NCBI RefSeq assembly: GCF_019343105.1
Contig: NZ_CP073764.1
Location: 2,108,001 to 2,172,000, forward strand
Direction: 5' to 3'
DNA: 64,000 nt
From: Methylovirgula sp. HY1
GTDB taxonomy: Bacteria > Pseudomonadota > Alphaproteobacteria > Rhizobiales > Beijerinckiaceae
A program made the position numbers and the translations under genes. Each line of letters begins with the position of its first letter. Position 1 is the stretch's first letter. This document shows, piece after piece, positions 36,935 through 47,624 of the stretch. Below the pieces are notes generated by a model. It did not search any database and was not told where the DNA came from. It saw only the letters and a list, made by a program, of their open reading frames with translations.

Positions 36935-37443
36935 GGCTGTTTCCTTCTCGGGCCGTTGGGCCTCATAGTCACGGATCGGCAAACCGGATCATCCAAAAAA
37001 GCGCTTTTCTGGGCGCGATGGTCCGATTCGAGCGAATTTACCAGCTTCCTCCGAATCAACCTCCACCATAGGCTTGGCGCCCGTCCGCGTGGGGAAAAAT
37101 CGGTCCGCCTTCCCCAAAGACGCCCGACTCACTTCTCTTTAATACGATATTCTCACCTCGGTCATGCGTAATGATCGCCAAAACGCCTTCCAAAATTGGG
37201 CAACGGCCAGCTCGCGCAGAGCCCCACATCCGGCCGCTTGCACACCTGCATTCGCCTTCCTCTAAACGGCAAGCAAGGCAAAACTACAAGCGGAGTTCCG
37301 CGGTGTCACCCTGGCCGTCCAAATAAGCCGGCCGTTTTCGGTGAAGCGGCAATAATTAGAGCGCATTCGAACGAATCTGAGAATGCAAGCCCCGGACCGC
37401 AAGCTCCATCCGCATCTATGCATCGCATAGGCAGGTGGCGGGT
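36935..37443. other. ptsP-lysC intergenic region
   Basis: 509 bp with no gene I can support. A short inverted repeat, GCATTC...GAATGC, at 37363-37386 lies just downstream of the lysC stop and may be part of its 3' end. The ptsP promoter on the minus strand is presumably here. Confidence 0.4.
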
Positions 37444-38682
37444 TCAGGCTTTGTCGAGACCGTAGAGCGCATGCAGCGTGCGCACCGCCAATTCCGTATA
37501 GGCCGCATCGATCAGCACGGAGAATTTAATCTCGGATGTCGTGATGGCGCGAATGTTGATGCCCTTTTCGGCAAGCGCGCTGAAGGCGCGCGCAGCGACG
37601 CCGGCATGGCTGCGCATGCCGATCCCGATCGCCGAAATTTTCACGACATCATTGGCGCCTTGCAGCGCAGCATAGCCGATCGCCGGTTTCGCCTTTTCAA
37701 GGATCAGACGCGCCCGATCGAAATCCGCGATCGGCACCGTGAAGGTAATATCGGTCGCGACCGTATCGTCGGAGGCGACCTGGACGATCATATCGACATT
37801 GATATTGGCTTCGGCGAGCGGCATGAAAACGGCCGCCGCGACGCCAGGCCGATCGGCGACTCGGCGCAAGGTGATCTGCGCCTCGTCGCGCGAGAAGGCG
37901 ATGCCGGTGACGACCTGCTGCTCCACAATATCCTCCTCGCTGCAAATCAAGGTGCCGGGCTGCGGATTTTCCGGATCGTCGAAGGACGAGCGCACGAAGG
38001 TTTTCACCCCATGAACCATCGCAAGCTCGACGGAACGCACCTGCATCACCTTGGCGCCGAGCGACGCCATTTCAAGCATTTCCTCGAAGGCGACGCGGTC
38101 GAGCCGGCGCGCCTTGGGAACGATGCGCGGATCGGTCGTATAGACGCCGTCGACATCGGTATAAATGTCGCAACGGTCGGCCTTGATCGCGGCGGCGATT
38201 GCAACGGCGCTCGTATCCGAGCCGCCGCGGCCGAGCGTCGTGATCCGCCCGGTCTCCTTATGCAGCCCTTGAAACCCGGCAATGACGGCAATTTCATTGC
38301 GCAGGGCAAAGCCGTCGAGGATCGCCGAGCCGTCGATATCGGCGATCCGCGCCCCGCCATGCGCTCCGCTGGTGAGAATGGGAATCTGCCAGCCGAGCCA
38401 GGAGCGCGCGGCAAGTCCCTTCTCTTGCAAAGCAATAGCGAGGAGCCCAGCGGTCACCTGCTCGCCCGAGGCGACGACCGCATCATATTCGCGCTGATCA
38501 TAATGTTTCGACGCGTCCTTGCACCATGAGACAAGCTCATTGGTCTTGCCCGACATGGCGGAGACGACGACGGCCACCGAATGGCCGGCGGCAGCTTCGC
38601 GTTGGACGTGGCGCGCGACATTGCGGATGCGCTCCATGTCGGCGACGGACGTGCCGCCAAATTTCATCACGAGGCGGGCCAT
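37444..38682 (-). CDS. lysC: Aspartate kinase
   Basis: 412 residues. It phosphorylates aspartate, the committed step to lysine, diaminopimelate, threonine and methionine. The kinase domain (about 1-245) begins with [11 protein letters not shown] and contains [26 protein letters not shown] and [13 protein letters not shown]. Two ACT domains (about 262-410) form the feedback site ([25 protein letters not shown] in two blocks, and [16 protein letters not shown]). ptsP and prfA follow on the same strand, and ubiG is divergent 149 bp away. The later pathway genes dapD and dapE are also in this window. Confidence 0.97.
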   Translation of the reverse strand: MARLVMKFGGTSVADMERIRNVARHVQREAAAGHSVAVVVSAMSGKTNELVSWCKDASKHYDQREYDAVVASGEQVTAGLLAIALQEKGLAARSWLGWQIPILTSGAHGGARIADIDGSAILDGFALRNEIAVIAGFQGLHKETGRITTLGRGGSDTSAVAIAAAIKADRCDIYTDVDGVYTTDPRIVPKARRLDRVAFEEMLEMASLGAKVMQVRSVELAMVHGVKTFVRSSFDDPENPQPGTLICSEEDIVEQQVVTGIAFSRDEAQITLRRVADRPGVAAAVFMPLAEANINVDMIVQVASDDTVATDITFTVPIADFDRARLILEKAKPAIGYAALQGANDVVKISAIGIGMRSHAGVAARAFSALAEKGINIRAITTSEIKFSVLIDAAYTELAVRTLHALYGLDKA

Positions 38683-38831
38683 AGAGTCCCGATAGACTTT
38701 CTTTCGATCAGCGACGGATATGCAGGGAGGAGCGCTGGGGGGCTCGCGCCTTTGCGATGAGGCGCGTATACATGACCATCCTGGCGACGCAAAGATATTT
38801 CACCTTTCGGTCGATCTGGAGAAGGACCTAC

Positions 38832-39620
38832 ATGCTCTCGAAAGAGGCCAAACAAGCGGCGCCGAGCGTCGATCCAGACGATGTCGCCCGCTTCGACCGG
38901 CTAGGCGAGGAATGGTGGAATCCGCGCGGCCCGATGCGGGCGCTGCATCAGTTCAATCCGTCAAGGATTAACTATCTGCGCAAACTCGTCGAACGCCGCC
39001 AGGGCCGGCGGCAAGGCCGCGCCGCGACAGACCGGGCGCAGCCGCTGGAAGGGCTCGAGATTCTCGATATCGGCTGCGGCGGCGGCCTTTTATCCGAAGC
39101 TTTGAGCCGGCTGGGCGCCAAGATGACCGCCATCGATCCGGCGCCCACCAATATTGAAGTGGCGCGCCGGCACGCGGAAGCGTCCGGGCTGAACATCGGT
39201 TATCTATGCACCACGGCAGAAGCCCTTGCGGCCGAACATAAAAGCTTCGACCTGGTGCTGGCCATGGAAGTCATCGAGCATGTCCGCGATGTCGGCGGTT
39301 TCATCAAGATTGCCGCCGGCATGGTACGGCCGGGGGGGATGCTTGTGGCGGCGACACTCAATCGCACCTTGAAAAGCTATGCGCTCGCCATTCTCGGCGC
39401 GGAATATGTTCTGCAATGGGTTCCAAAGGGCACCCATAGATGGGCGCAATTCGTGAAGCCGCAGGAACTCGCCGCGGCGTTGCGCAGCGCCGGTCTGCAC
39501 ATCTTTGACGAAACCGGCATCGGCTATGACCCGTTCGACGGGACATGGCGCGAAAGCCGCGACATGGATGTCAATTATGTCATGGCGGCCGAGCGGAAAA
39601 GCCCGGCGACGAGCGCGTAA
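38832..39620 (+). CDS. ubiG: Ubiquinone biosynthesis O-methyltransferase UbiG
   Basis: 262 residues. It methylates hydroxyl groups on the ubiquinone ring with S-adenosylmethionine. FDRLGEEWWNPRGPMRALHQFNP (about 17-39) is the UbiG N-terminal signature. SAM motif I is LEILDIGCGGGLLSEAL (about 75-91), then MTAIDPAP, LVLAMEVIEHV and GTHRWAQFVKP. The frame is open to 38757; I chose the ATG at 38832, preceded by GGAGAAGGA. It is divergent from lysC, a common order in Hyphomicrobiales. Confidence 0.95.
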   Translation: MLSKEAKQAAPSVDPDDVARFDRLGEEWWNPRGPMRALHQFNPSRINYLRKLVERRQGRRQGRAATDRAQPLEGLEILDIGCGGGLLSEALSRLGAKMTAIDPAPTNIEVARRHAEASGLNIGYLCTTAEALAAEHKSFDLVLAMEVIEHVRDVGGFIKIAAGMVRPGGMLVAATLNRTLKSYALAILGAEYVLQWVPKGTHRWAQFVKPQELAAALRSAGLHIFDETGIGYDPFDGTWRESRDMDVNYVMAAERKSPATSA

Positions 39621-39837
39621 CGCATCCTGAGCCGAGCTTAAACAAAATGTTATATTGTTTCCAAGCCGATCCGTGCATAGTGCCGGCCTGTGCGTAGCAT
39701 CGATTTGGACAGATCGGGGTCGCCATCGAGGCCAGTCTCCCATACCTTGGCGTCCTGCCGAGGCGCGGCTTGGTGTCGGGCAGAGCGTCGCCCATGGTCC
39801 AGATCTACGGCCCGAACGAACGAGGTTAGGCCCTCGC

Positions 39838-41760
39838 GTGAATCTCTTAAGCACGCCAAAAACTTTTGCTCAGGCGCGTACCGCTCCCGGATCCGCCGCG
39901 CATTCGGCCTATCGCCCCGACATTGACGGACTGCGCGCCATCGCCGCCCTCGCCGTGGTCCTCAGCCATGCCCGCGTCGCCGGTTTTTCCGGCGGCTTTA
40001 TCGGGGTCGATGTCTTCTTCGTCATCTCCGGCTTTCTGATCTTCCGTAATCTCGATCAGGCGCGGCAGGCCGGGACCTTCAGCTTCTGGGGGTTTTATGG
40101 GCGTCGGCTGCGGCGCACGCTGCCGGCCCTTTATCTCGTCGCTGCCGTGACCTTGGCCGTTGGCATTTTCGTGCTGATGCCCGGCGATCTCGACGCGCTC
40201 GCCTGGAGCCTTGTCGCGACCCTACTCTTCGTGCCGAATATTCTGTTTCTGACGCAGACCGGCTATTTCGACCATACGGCCATGTCGAAGCCGTTGCTTC
40301 ATACCTGGAGCCTTGGTGTCGAAGAGCAGTTTTATGCCTTGGCGCCGCTTTTGCCGTTGGCTCTCAGCCGTCTCGGCCGCCGCGCCCGCGCCATCGTCTT
40401 GCTGAGCCTCTTCGCCGCAGGCCTCATTTTCTGTGCCGCGCTGCAGCGCACCGCGCCGGAGGCGGCCTTCTATCTCATGCCGACACGCCTATGGGAATTT
40501 CTCGCCGGCTGCCTCGTCGCCGAGCAGGTCTTTCCCGCCCTCCGCAGTCGCTGGCTCGCGGAGGCCGCGGCCGGACTTTCCCTCTTCGTCCTTCTCGCCT
40601 CGATCGGACTTTTCAACAGCACGACCCCGCATCCGGGGCTGCTCACCGCGCTGCCTTGCCTCGCGACGGCGGCACTGATCCATATCGGCAGCACCAAGAT
40701 CACGCTCGTCGGCCGCGTTCTGAGCCATCGCATTTTGGTCGGGATGGGGCTGATCTCCTATTCGCTCTATCTCTGGCATTGGCCGCTGCTCGTCTTCATG
40801 CGCTATGCGGAAGTACCGGCCTCGCCCGCCATCCTGCTCGCGGCCGGCGGCCTGCTCCTTAGCCTGTCCGTCCTGTCCTGGCGCTTCGTCGAAACGCCTT
40901 TCCGCGCCCAAGGCTCGCCTTTGCGGAAGGCTGCGGGGTTCCTCTTGCCGGCGACGGCGCTTGCCCTCACCGCGGCGAGCGTGATGGTGAGCGTCGGGCA
41001 GGGCCTGCCGGGGCGCTTTCCCGCAACGATCGCCTCGGTCGCGCGCTTCTATGATTATAGCGACCTGCACCCCTATCGGGAGGGCCGGTGTTTCATCACC
41101 TCGAAGAACGCGCTGCGCGATTACGACCGCGCCACGTGTCTGCGGATCGACCCGAAGCGCCGCAATGTCCTGCTCATGGGCGACAGCCATGCCGCGCATC
41201 TATGGACGGCGCTGCGCGACGGCTGGCCCGGCACCAACTTCCTGCAAGCCACAGCCTCAGGCTGCATGCCGCTTCTCGGCGCGCAAGGCGCCCATCGCTG
41301 CACGGCGATGATGGCCGATATGCTGCACCATTTCGTCCCAAGCCATAAACTCGATGGGGTGATCCTCTCCGGTTTCTGGGAACCTTCCGAAATCCCCCAA
41401 CTGAAGGCGACGATCGCCTATCTGAAGCCGCTGGTGGGGCATGTGACCGTCTTCGGCCCCATCATCCGCTATGACGAGCCCTTGGCGACGCTGCTCGCCA
41501 AGAGCTTGTTGCATGGCGATCTCGGGGACGTGAAAAAGCACGAGGTGGACGACATCGCGGGGCTCGATGCACAAATGCAAAAGGCGATCGCGCCGCTCGC
41601 CACTTATGTTTCGATCTATCAAGCCATCTGCCCCGGCGGCGCCTGTCAGCTCTTCGCCGCGCCGGGCGTGCCCATGCAGTTCGACTATCACCATTTGACG
41701 CGCCAAGGTGCGGCGCGGCTGATGCAGGATATTCGCGCCCGCCAGAATCTGCGATTTTGA
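39838..41760 (+). CDS. OafA-type acyltransferase with C-terminal SGNH domain
   Basis: 640 residues. An acyltransferase-3 membrane domain (about 25-345, about 10 helices) opens with YRPDIDGLRAIAALAVVLSHA, where the conserved His and Arg lie, and GGFIGVDVFFVISGFLIFRN. A periplasmic SGNH hydrolase-like domain (about 400-640) follows, with nucleophile block LLMGDSHAAHLW and the late D-x2-H in FDYHHLT. Such proteins O-acetylate lipopolysaccharide, capsule or peptidoglycan sugars. The start is taken as GTG at 39838 with GAGG upstream; the frame is open to 39655 but without good support. It is not in an operon, so its target glycan is unknown. Confidence 0.88.
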   Translation: MNLLSTPKTFAQARTAPGSAAHSAYRPDIDGLRAIAALAVVLSHARVAGFSGGFIGVDVFFVISGFLIFRNLDQARQAGTFSFWGFYGRRLRRTLPALYLVAAVTLAVGIFVLMPGDLDALAWSLVATLLFVPNILFLTQTGYFDHTAMSKPLLHTWSLGVEEQFYALAPLLPLALSRLGRRARAIVLLSLFAAGLIFCAALQRTAPEAAFYLMPTRLWEFLAGCLVAEQVFPALRSRWLAEAAAGLSLFVLLASIGLFNSTTPHPGLLTALPCLATAALIHIGSTKITLVGRVLSHRILVGMGLISYSLYLWHWPLLVFMRYAEVPASPAILLAAGGLLLSLSVLSWRFVETPFRAQGSPLRKAAGFLLPATALALTAASVMVSVGQGLPGRFPATIASVARFYDYSDLHPYREGRCFITSKNALRDYDRATCLRIDPKRRNVLLMGDSHAAHLWTALRDGWPGTNFLQATASGCMPLLGAQGAHRCTAMMADMLHHFVPSHKLDGVILSGFWEPSEIPQLKATIAYLKPLVGHVTVFGPIIRYDEPLATLLAKSLLHGDLGDVKKHEVDDIAGLDAQMQKAIAPLATYVSIYQAICPGGACQLFAAPGVPMQFDYHHLTRQGAARLMQDIRARQNLRF

Positions 41761-41851
41761 GCCGCAGCCCGTCCAACCCGGCAAAATCATGGGCAGTTTC
41801 GGGTCTCGAACGCGCATCTCCAGCCGCACCGTTTCGGCGGCGGTCGGAAAA

Positions 41852-41881
41852 TTGACTTTTCCGCAAATCTGCCCCTATAAG
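41852..41881 (+). promoter_or_regulatory. Candidate sigma-70 promoter of rpmH
   Basis: TTGACT (41852-41857) and TATAAG (41876-41881) separated by 18 bp, about 120 bp before the rpmH start and 92 bp after the acyltransferase stop. It is close to the consensus and well placed for the strong promoter expected for the rpmH-rnpA-yidC operon. Confidence 0.6.
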
Positions 41882-42002
41882 GCGCTCGACTTTCCGCTGA
41901 CGCCATCCTTTTCAGTCGCATCCCCTTCCGCACAACCGGTGGGCGGAGTGCAGCGAGGGCTTATGGCGCGGCATCCCGCAGATTACGAGACGGAGCAACA
42001 AG

Positions 42003-42137
42003 GTGAAGCGGACCTATCAACCGAGCAAGCTGGTGCGCAAGCGTCGGCACGGCTTTCGCGCTCGTATGGAGACGGTCGGCGGCCGCAAGATCGTTGCCGC
42101 CCGCCGGGTACGTGGCCGCAAGCGGCTCACCGCCTGA
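42003..42137 (+). CDS. rpmH: Ribosomal protein bL34
   Basis: 44 residues. Read from GTG at 42003: [18 protein letters not shown], then [20 protein letters not shown] and RKRLTA, the classical bL34 sequence and length. GGAG lies about 8 nt upstream. It begins the conserved block rpmH-rnpA-yidC, next to the replication origin in many bacteria, although dnaA is not seen here. Confidence 0.97.
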   Translation: MKRTYQPSKLVRKRRHGFRARMETVGGRKIVAARRVRGRKRLTA

Positions 42138-42214
42138 GAGAGCGCTTTAAAAAGCCGATTTCGGCCCATCTCTCCCAAAATCCTTTTGGACGGGCGCCTG
42201 TCGCGGGAAAAGCC

Positions 42215-42697
42215 ATGCGGGAGCCCCAAGATGCCGGCATAGACGAGACCGACCGGCCGAGGGGACGCGCGGGTGTTCCGGCGCGCTTGAAAAAGCGTGC
42301 GGATTTCGTGAAAGCCGCCAAGGGCGCACGCGCGCACGCCCCATCTTTCAGCTTGCAAGCCATTCGCCGCAAAAACGAGGGCGAGTTCGGCCCCGCACGT
42401 TTTGGCTTTACGGTGACGAAGAAGGTTGGCGGATCGGTGGTCCGCAACCGTGTCCGGCGTCGCTTGAAGGAAGCTTTGCGCCTCGCGCCTGACCTTTCGG
42501 CGCGGCCGGGCTATGATTATGTAATCGTGGGTCGGCAAGCGGCTCTGAGCCAAGAGTTTGCGGCACTGCGCGAAGCGCTGGCGCAAGCCGTTGCCGAAAT
42601 TCACGCTTCAGCCGGCGGAGCGCGCGCACGGGCGCCGCGCCCAGCCAAGCCTCACCGCCCCCCGGTCTGCGCCAGCACATCCCTAAAGAAGGACTAG
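42215..42697 (+). CDS. rnpA: Ribonuclease P protein component
   Basis: 160 residues. RnpA assists the RNase P RNA in tRNA 5' maturation. The core runs [17 protein letters not shown], then [28 protein letters not shown] (the RNR motif), and [11 protein letters not shown]. The start is uncertain: I took the ATG at 42215 (MREPQDAGI), which leaves about 30 residues before the core. A Pro/Arg-rich tail of about 30 residues follows the fold. It starts 77 bp after rpmH and ends 11 bp before yidC. yidD, often found between rnpA and yidC, is absent. Confidence 0.93.
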   Translation: MREPQDAGIDETDRPRGRAGVPARLKKRADFVKAAKGARAHAPSFSLQAIRRKNEGEFGPARFGFTVTKKVGGSVVRNRVRRRLKEALRLAPDLSARPGYDYVIVGRQAALSQEFAALREALAQAVAEIHASAGGARARAPRPAKPHRPPVCASTSLKKD

Positions 42698-42708
42698 GTT
42701 TTGCCGTC

Positions 42709-44526
42709 ATGACGCAGGACAATAAAAATCTCTATCTTGCGATCGCCCTTTCGATCCTCGTCATCATCGGCTGGAATTATTTCTACGGCGCGCCGCAGCT
42801 CCAACAAGCCCGGCAGACGCAAGCAGAGATGCAGCAGCCGAACAAGCCGCCGCAGCCGGGCACGCCTGCTGCCACACAGGGGCAAATTCCGGGGTCGGCC
42901 GCGCCGCAGCCGGCCAATGAGGCCCCGGCGCCTCTCGAATCGCGCACCGCCGCGTTGGCCGCCACCCCGCGCGTGAGGCTCGACACTGCAAGCCTTTCCG
43001 GATCGATCAATCTCAAGGGCGCGCGCATCGATGACGTCTGGCTGAAGGCCTATCACGAGACGACCAACCCCCACAGCCCGAACATCGAGCTGCTGGCGCC
43101 GACAGGTGCCTCGAACGCCTATTATGCCGAGGCTGGCTTCGTCCCCAAGCCCGGCGAGACGCTGCCCCTGCCCGGCCCCGATACGCTCTGGCAATCCGAT
43201 GGCGGGACGCTGACCGCAGCGACGCCGATCACCCTGACCTATAATGATGGCCACGGCCTGATCTTCCATCGCAAGATCTCGGTCGACAACCGCTACATGT
43301 TCACGATCAGCGACGAGGTCGAAAACAAGACCGGCGCGGCGGTCACGCTTTATCCTTACGCGCTTGTCTCGCGTCACGGCACGCCGCCAACCTCCGGCTA
43401 TTCGGTTTTGCATGAAGGCATGATCGGCGTGATCGGCGATTCGGGCGTGCAGGAGCCGACCTATGCGTCGATCGAGAAGGAACCGAAGGCGACGAAGCAG
43501 CTCAACGGCACCGGCGGTTGGCTCGGCTTCACCGACAAATATTGGGCCGCCGTGGTGATCCCGGATCAGCACAAGTCCTTCGATGGCACGTTTTCGGCGC
43601 GCGGCACCGCGACCAAAATCTATCAAGCGGATTTCTTGGCCGCGCCCCTCAACATCGCGCCGGGAAAGACGGGCGCCGTCACTTCGCGCGTCTTCGCCGG
43701 CGCCAAGCAGACCGGCGTCCTCGATCAATATGAAGCCGATCTCGGCATCAAGAAATTCGACCTGTTGATCGACTGGGGCTGGTTCTATTTCATCACCAAG
43801 CCGATGTTCCGGCTGCTCGACATCATCTACAAATTCACCGGCAATTTCGGTGTCGCGATCCTGCTCGTCACCGTGCTCATCAAGGGCGCCTTCTTCCCGC
43901 TCGCCAATCGCAGCTATCTGTCGATGGCGAAAATGAAGGCGGTGCAACCGCAGATCGCCGCTCTCAAGGAACGCTATCCCGACGACAAGGTGAAGCAGCA
44001 ACAAGAGCAGATGGAGCTGTTCAAACGCGAGAAGATCAATCCGATCGCCGGCTGTCTGCCGATGTTGATTCAGGTGCCGGTCTTCTTCTCGCTCTACAAG
44101 GTTCTGTTCATCACGATCGAGATGCGCCACGCGCCCTTCTTCGGCTGGATCAAGGATCTGTCGGCGCCCGATCCGACCAATGTGTTCAATCTCTTCGGCC
44201 TCTTGCCCTATGATCCGACGGCGCTGCCCATCGTCGGGCATTTCCTGGCGATCGGCATCTGGCCGCTGATCATGGGCTTTTCCATGTTCATCCAGATGAA
44301 GATGAACCCCGAGCCGCCGGATCCGGTCCAGAAGCAGATGTTCACCTGGATGCCGGTGATCTTCACCTTCATGCTCGGCACATTCCCATCGGGCCTGGTC
44401 ATCTATTGGACCTGGAACAATATATTGTCCGTGTCGCAGCAGGCGCTGATCATGCATCGCGCCGGTGTGAAGATCGAATTGTGGGACAATCTCACCAATC
44501 TTTTTCGCAAGAAGGCGACGACATGA
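42709..44526 (+). CDS. yidC: Membrane protein insertase YidC
   Basis: 605 residues. The N-terminal membrane anchor (about 5-24) is followed by a Gln/Pro/Ala-rich linker (about 30-80), a large periplasmic beta domain (about 90-350) and the Oxa1 insertase core (about 360-590) with five helices. The core includes the conserved positive charge between TM1 and TM2 and the [24 protein letters not shown] region. It inserts inner-membrane proteins with or without SecYEG. It follows rnpA by 11 bp, and engB follows 61 bp later. Confidence 0.97.
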   Translation: MTQDNKNLYLAIALSILVIIGWNYFYGAPQLQQARQTQAEMQQPNKPPQPGTPAATQGQIPGSAAPQPANEAPAPLESRTAALAATPRVRLDTASLSGSINLKGARIDDVWLKAYHETTNPHSPNIELLAPTGASNAYYAEAGFVPKPGETLPLPGPDTLWQSDGGTLTAATPITLTYNDGHGLIFHRKISVDNRYMFTISDEVENKTGAAVTLYPYALVSRHGTPPTSGYSVLHEGMIGVIGDSGVQEPTYASIEKEPKATKQLNGTGGWLGFTDKYWAAVVIPDQHKSFDGTFSARGTATKIYQADFLAAPLNIAPGKTGAVTSRVFAGAKQTGVLDQYEADLGIKKFDLLIDWGWFYFITKPMFRLLDIIYKFTGNFGVAILLVTVLIKGAFFPLANRSYLSMAKMKAVQPQIAALKERYPDDKVKQQQEQMELFKREKINPIAGCLPMLIQVPVFFSLYKVLFITIEMRHAPFFGWIKDLSAPDPTNVFNLFGLLPYDPTALPIVGHFLAIGIWPLIMGFSMFIQMKMNPEPPDPVQKQMFTWMPVIFTFMLGTFPSGLVIYWTWNNILSVSQQALIMHRAGVKIELWDNLTNLFRKKATT

Positions 44527-44587
44527 GCGGTGGCGCGCAAAGCCCGCCACCTGTTTCGCCTCGCACAAGGCTATGAATTAGAGGACC

Positions 44588-45265
44588 ATGAACGATCACG
44601 CCGCCGATCTGGAACATGCGCAAGACTTCACCGAGGAGGGCAAAAAGCTCTTCGCCGGCGCCTGCGACTTCATCTGGGCGGCAACCGATATTGCGCAAAT
44701 GCCGCCGGCCGGGGCACCCGAGATCGCCTTCGCCGGCCGCTCCAATGTCGGCAAATCCTCGCTGCTCAACGCGCTGACCAATCGCAAATCCCTGGCGCGG
44801 ACCTCGAATACGCCGGGCCGTACCCAGGCGCTCAACTTCTTTGCCTTGGGCACGAGCCTAGACGCGCCGCGGCTGCGCCTCGTCGACATGCCCGGCTATG
44901 GCTATGCCGCTGCCGCCAAGGACAAGATCGCCGCCTGGACGCGCGTCATGCAGGACTATCTGCGCGGCCGCGCCAGGCTGTTGCGCGTCTTCGTCCTCGT
45001 CGACGGTCGGCACGGCTTCAAGCCGCCGGATTTCGAGATGATGGATTTGCTCGACCGCGCCGCGGTCTCCTACCAGATCGTCCTGACCAAGCACGATGCG
45101 GTGAAGAAGGGCGATGTGGACGCACGCCTCGCCGAGACGCAGGCGGCGCTGGCGCAACGGCCCGCCGCCTTTCCGGAAGTCCTCTTCACCTCGTCGCACG
45201 AGGGCGACGGGCTCGACGTTCTGCGCGCCGCCATCGCAAAGCTCTTGAGCGAGCATGGTGCCTGA
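44588..45265 (+). CDS. engB: Ribosome biogenesis GTP-binding protein EngB (YihA/YsxC)
   Basis: 225 residues with a TrmE-Era-type GTPase domain. G1 is FAGRSNVGKSSLLNAL (about 48-63), G2/switch I is TSNTPGRTQALNFF, G3 is DMPGYGYA, G4 is TKHD and G5 is TSSHEGDG. EngB is needed for assembly of the large ribosomal subunit. Position between yidC and argB is the standard order in this group. Confidence 0.96.
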   Translation: MNDHAADLEHAQDFTEEGKKLFAGACDFIWAATDIAQMPPAGAPEIAFAGRSNVGKSSLLNALTNRKSLARTSNTPGRTQALNFFALGTSLDAPRLRLVDMPGYGYAAAAKDKIAAWTRVMQDYLRGRARLLRVFVLVDGRHGFKPPDFEMMDLLDRAAVSYQIVLTKHDAVKKGDVDARLAETQAALAQRPAAFPEVLFTSSHEGDGLDVLRAAIAKLLSEHGA

Positions 45266-45335
45266 TCTCGCCCGCCGTCACCTTAAGCCCGTCACATCCG
45301 ACGGCTAGAATAATCATCGCCGCTGGAAGCCGAGA

Positions 45336-46232
45336 ATGACCGAAACGTTCAAAGTGAACCCGCAGGAACAGGCTGAGATCCTGATGCAAGCGCTGCCGCA
45401 TATGCTGCGCTATGACGATGCGATCGTCGTCGTCAAATATGGCGGCCATGCGATGGGCGACGACAAGGTCGCGCGCAGCTTCGCCCGCGACATGGTTTTG
45501 CTCGAACAATCCGGCGTCAATCCCGTCGTCGTCCATGGCGGCGGCCCGCAGATCGGCGCCATGCTCGCCAAGCTCGGCATAAAATCGGAATTCGCCGGCG
45601 GCTTGCGGATCACCGATCGCGCCACAGTCGAGATCGTCGAAATGGTGCTCGCCGGCTCGATCAACAAGCAGATCGTCGGCTTCATTAACGCAGAGGGCGG
45701 CCGCGCGATCGGGCTTTGCGGCAAGGACGGCAATATGGTCACCGCCAATAAGGTGGAGGCGGCCATTCGCGCCAATAGCGACGGCGAAGAAGAAACGATC
45801 GATCTCGGCTTCGTCGGCGAGCCGACCAAAGTCGATACGACCGTGCTCGATTCCGTTCTCGGACGCGAATTGATCCCCGTGCTCGCACCGGTCGCGCAGG
45901 GCAGCGACGGCGAGACCTATAATGTCAATGCCGATACTTTCGCCGGCGCCATTGCCGGGGCGCTCAAGGCCAAACGTCTGCTGTTTCTCACCGATGTGCC
46001 GGGCGTCCTCGATGCGCAAGGCAAGCTCATCAAGGAGTTGCGGATGGAGGATATTCGCGCGCTCATCGCCGACGGCACCATTACCGGCGGCATGATTCCG
46101 AAGGTCGAGACTTGCATCTATGCGCTGGAGCAAGGCGTCGAAGGCGTCGTTATTCTCGACGGCAAGCTGCCGCATGCCGTGCTCATCGAGCTTTTGACCG
46201 ATCACGGTGCGGGAACACTGATCACGAGATGA
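45336..46232 (+). CDS. argB: N-acetylglutamate kinase
   Basis: 298 residues. It phosphorylates N-acetylglutamate in arginine synthesis and is usually the arginine-inhibited step. Motifs are [11 protein letters not shown] (about 29-39), [20 protein letters not shown], the ATP-site region [16 protein letters not shown] and the C-terminal [10 protein letters not shown]. Length is normal. No other arginine gene is nearby; the location after engB is conserved in Hyphomicrobiales and not pathway-driven. Confidence 0.96.
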   Translation: MTETFKVNPQEQAEILMQALPHMLRYDDAIVVVKYGGHAMGDDKVARSFARDMVLLEQSGVNPVVVHGGGPQIGAMLAKLGIKSEFAGGLRITDRATVEIVEMVLAGSINKQIVGFINAEGGRAIGLCGKDGNMVTANKVEAAIRANSDGEEETIDLGFVGEPTKVDTTVLDSVLGRELIPVLAPVAQGSDGETYNVNADTFAGAIAGALKAKRLLFLTDVPGVLDAQGKLIKELRMEDIRALIADGTITGGMIPKVETCIYALEQGVEGVVILDGKLPHAVLIELLTDHGAGTLITR

Positions 46233-46246
46233 GGTAAACGCCGCTG

Positions 46247-47053
46247 GTGAAACGCAAGGACAGGAGAGACGCGGATTTCGCCGCCGCGCAGCCGCAAGGC
46301 GGCGGCCGGGGACCCGAATCCGTATTTCCGGCACAGCGGCTGGCGCAAATCGACACCTGGGTCTTCGATCTCGACAATACCCTCTATTCGGCCGATTGCG
46401 ATCTTTGGCCGAAGATCGATCAGCGCATCACCGCCTTTCTCGTGCATCTCTTCGGTCTCGACGGCCTGTCGGCAAGGGCGCTGCAGAAATATTATTACCA
46501 GCGCTACGGAACGACGTTACGCGGATTGATGGACGATCATGGCGTCGGCGCCGAGGAATTCCTCGCCTTCGTGCATGAGATCGACCGTTCGTCGCTTTTG
46601 CCCAATCCCACCCTTGCCGAAGCGATCGCCGCGCTGCCGGGCCGCAAGCTCATCTTGACCAATGGCTCGCGCGAGCATGCGCTTTTGACCGCGGAAGCAC
46701 TGGGGCTCGCCGACATGTTCGAAGACATTTTCGACATCGTCGCGGCCGAACTCATTCCAAAGCCAGAGCTCGTCACCTACGAGCGCTTCTTCGACAAGCA
46801 TGGCGTCGATCCGCAAACCGCCGCCATGTTCGAGGACATTGAACGCAATCTCGTCATTCCGCATCAAAAGGGCATGGTGACAGCGCTTGTCGTACCGAAG
46901 CCGGGGCAGAGTGATCATCGCGAGCCTTTCGAAATCGCCGCGGCAAAATCCTTCCCGCATGTCGATTACGTGACCAGCGACCTTGAAAAATTCCTTCGCG
47001 ACGTTTTGGACAATGGGTTAATTTTGCCAAGGCAGGGGGACGGCGGCGACTGA
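46247..47053 (+). CDS. HAD-family pyrimidine 5'-nucleotidase-like protein
   Basis: 268 residues of the HAD superfamily. Motif I is VFDLDNTLYSAD with the two catalytic Asp (about 39-50), motif II is LILTNGSREHA, motif III the Lys in AELIPKPELVTYERF, and motif IV is AAMFEDIERNL. This matches the SDT1/PHM8-like group annotated as pyrimidine 5'-nucleotidases. The start is GTG at 46247, 14 bp after argB; the first 30 residues are poorly conserved, so a later start is possible. It is probably cotranscribed with argB. Confidence 0.88.
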   Translation: MKRKDRRDADFAAAQPQGGGRGPESVFPAQRLAQIDTWVFDLDNTLYSADCDLWPKIDQRITAFLVHLFGLDGLSARALQKYYYQRYGTTLRGLMDDHGVGAEEFLAFVHEIDRSSLLPNPTLAEAIAALPGRKLILTNGSREHALLTAEALGLADMFEDIFDIVAAELIPKPELVTYERFFDKHGVDPQTAAMFEDIERNLVIPHQKGMVTALVVPKPGQSDHREPFEIAAAKSFPHVDYVTSDLEKFLRDVLDNGLILPRQGDGGD

Positions 47054-47185
47054 GTCCCATCCTTCAATTCGCCCGCCGGGCTTCCCCCGAGCGCGAAATG
47101 ATTCGACTTGCGCGCCTAGGCCCGGCTAAATTCAGGCGAAGCGCCGGCAGAATGCGCGGCCGTTTAATCGATCAGAGACTGTTCT

Positions 47186-47488
47186 ATGAAGCTCCGTTTC
47201 GTTACCATGCCGATCGTCACGCTCGTCGCCACGTTGGCCGCCGTACCCGGCAGGGCCGAAAATTTGGATTTTTCGCAGATTAAATGCAGCGATTTCGTTG
47301 CCGGCACCAAAGACGATGCCGTCTTGATGCTGACCTGGCTCGAAGGCTACTTCACCAAGAAAAGCGGTCGGCCGACCATGAATAGCGCGAAGGCGTCGAA
47401 GGATGGCAAGGGCATTCGCGATTACTGCCTTGCTCACGGCGACGACGACGTTTTCAAAGCCGCCAAGACGGTGATGTCGGTCAAATAG
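47186..47488 (+). CDS. HdeA/HdeB-family periplasmic protein
   Basis: 100 residues with a signal peptide (1-24, ending GRAEN). The mature part has two Cys (IKCSDFV and RDYCLAHG) at positions used for a disulfide in HdeA/HdeB acid-stress chaperones, and a central MLTWLEGYF helix. The family protects periplasmic proteins at low pH; many alphaproteobacterial members are uncharacterised. A lone gene between the HAD gene and dapD. Confidence 0.85.
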   Translation: MKLRFVTMPIVTLVATLAAVPGRAENLDFSQIKCSDFVAGTKDDAVLMLTWLEGYFTKKSGRPTMNSAKASKDGKGIRDYCLAHGDDDVFKAAKTVMSVK

Positions 47489-47624
47489 CCGCTTCTCAAC
47501 ATCGCCGAGGACGCTCAGGCTGCGGCATTTGGCAAAGCAGTCGCGCCGCCCCCATAAACGTCCACCCTCAGCGGAACATCGCGTCGGCGTTAAGCGTCGC
47601 CGCCGTCACGAGCTGGAGACGATC

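Noticed and set aside
35504-37171. 555-codon open frame opposite ptsP
   Set aside because: Antisense to ptsP, with low-complexity Arg/Asp composition and no family match.
42694-44568. 624-codon open frame opposite yidC
   Set aside because: Antisense to yidC; composition is His/Asp/Arg-biased and no motif is seen.
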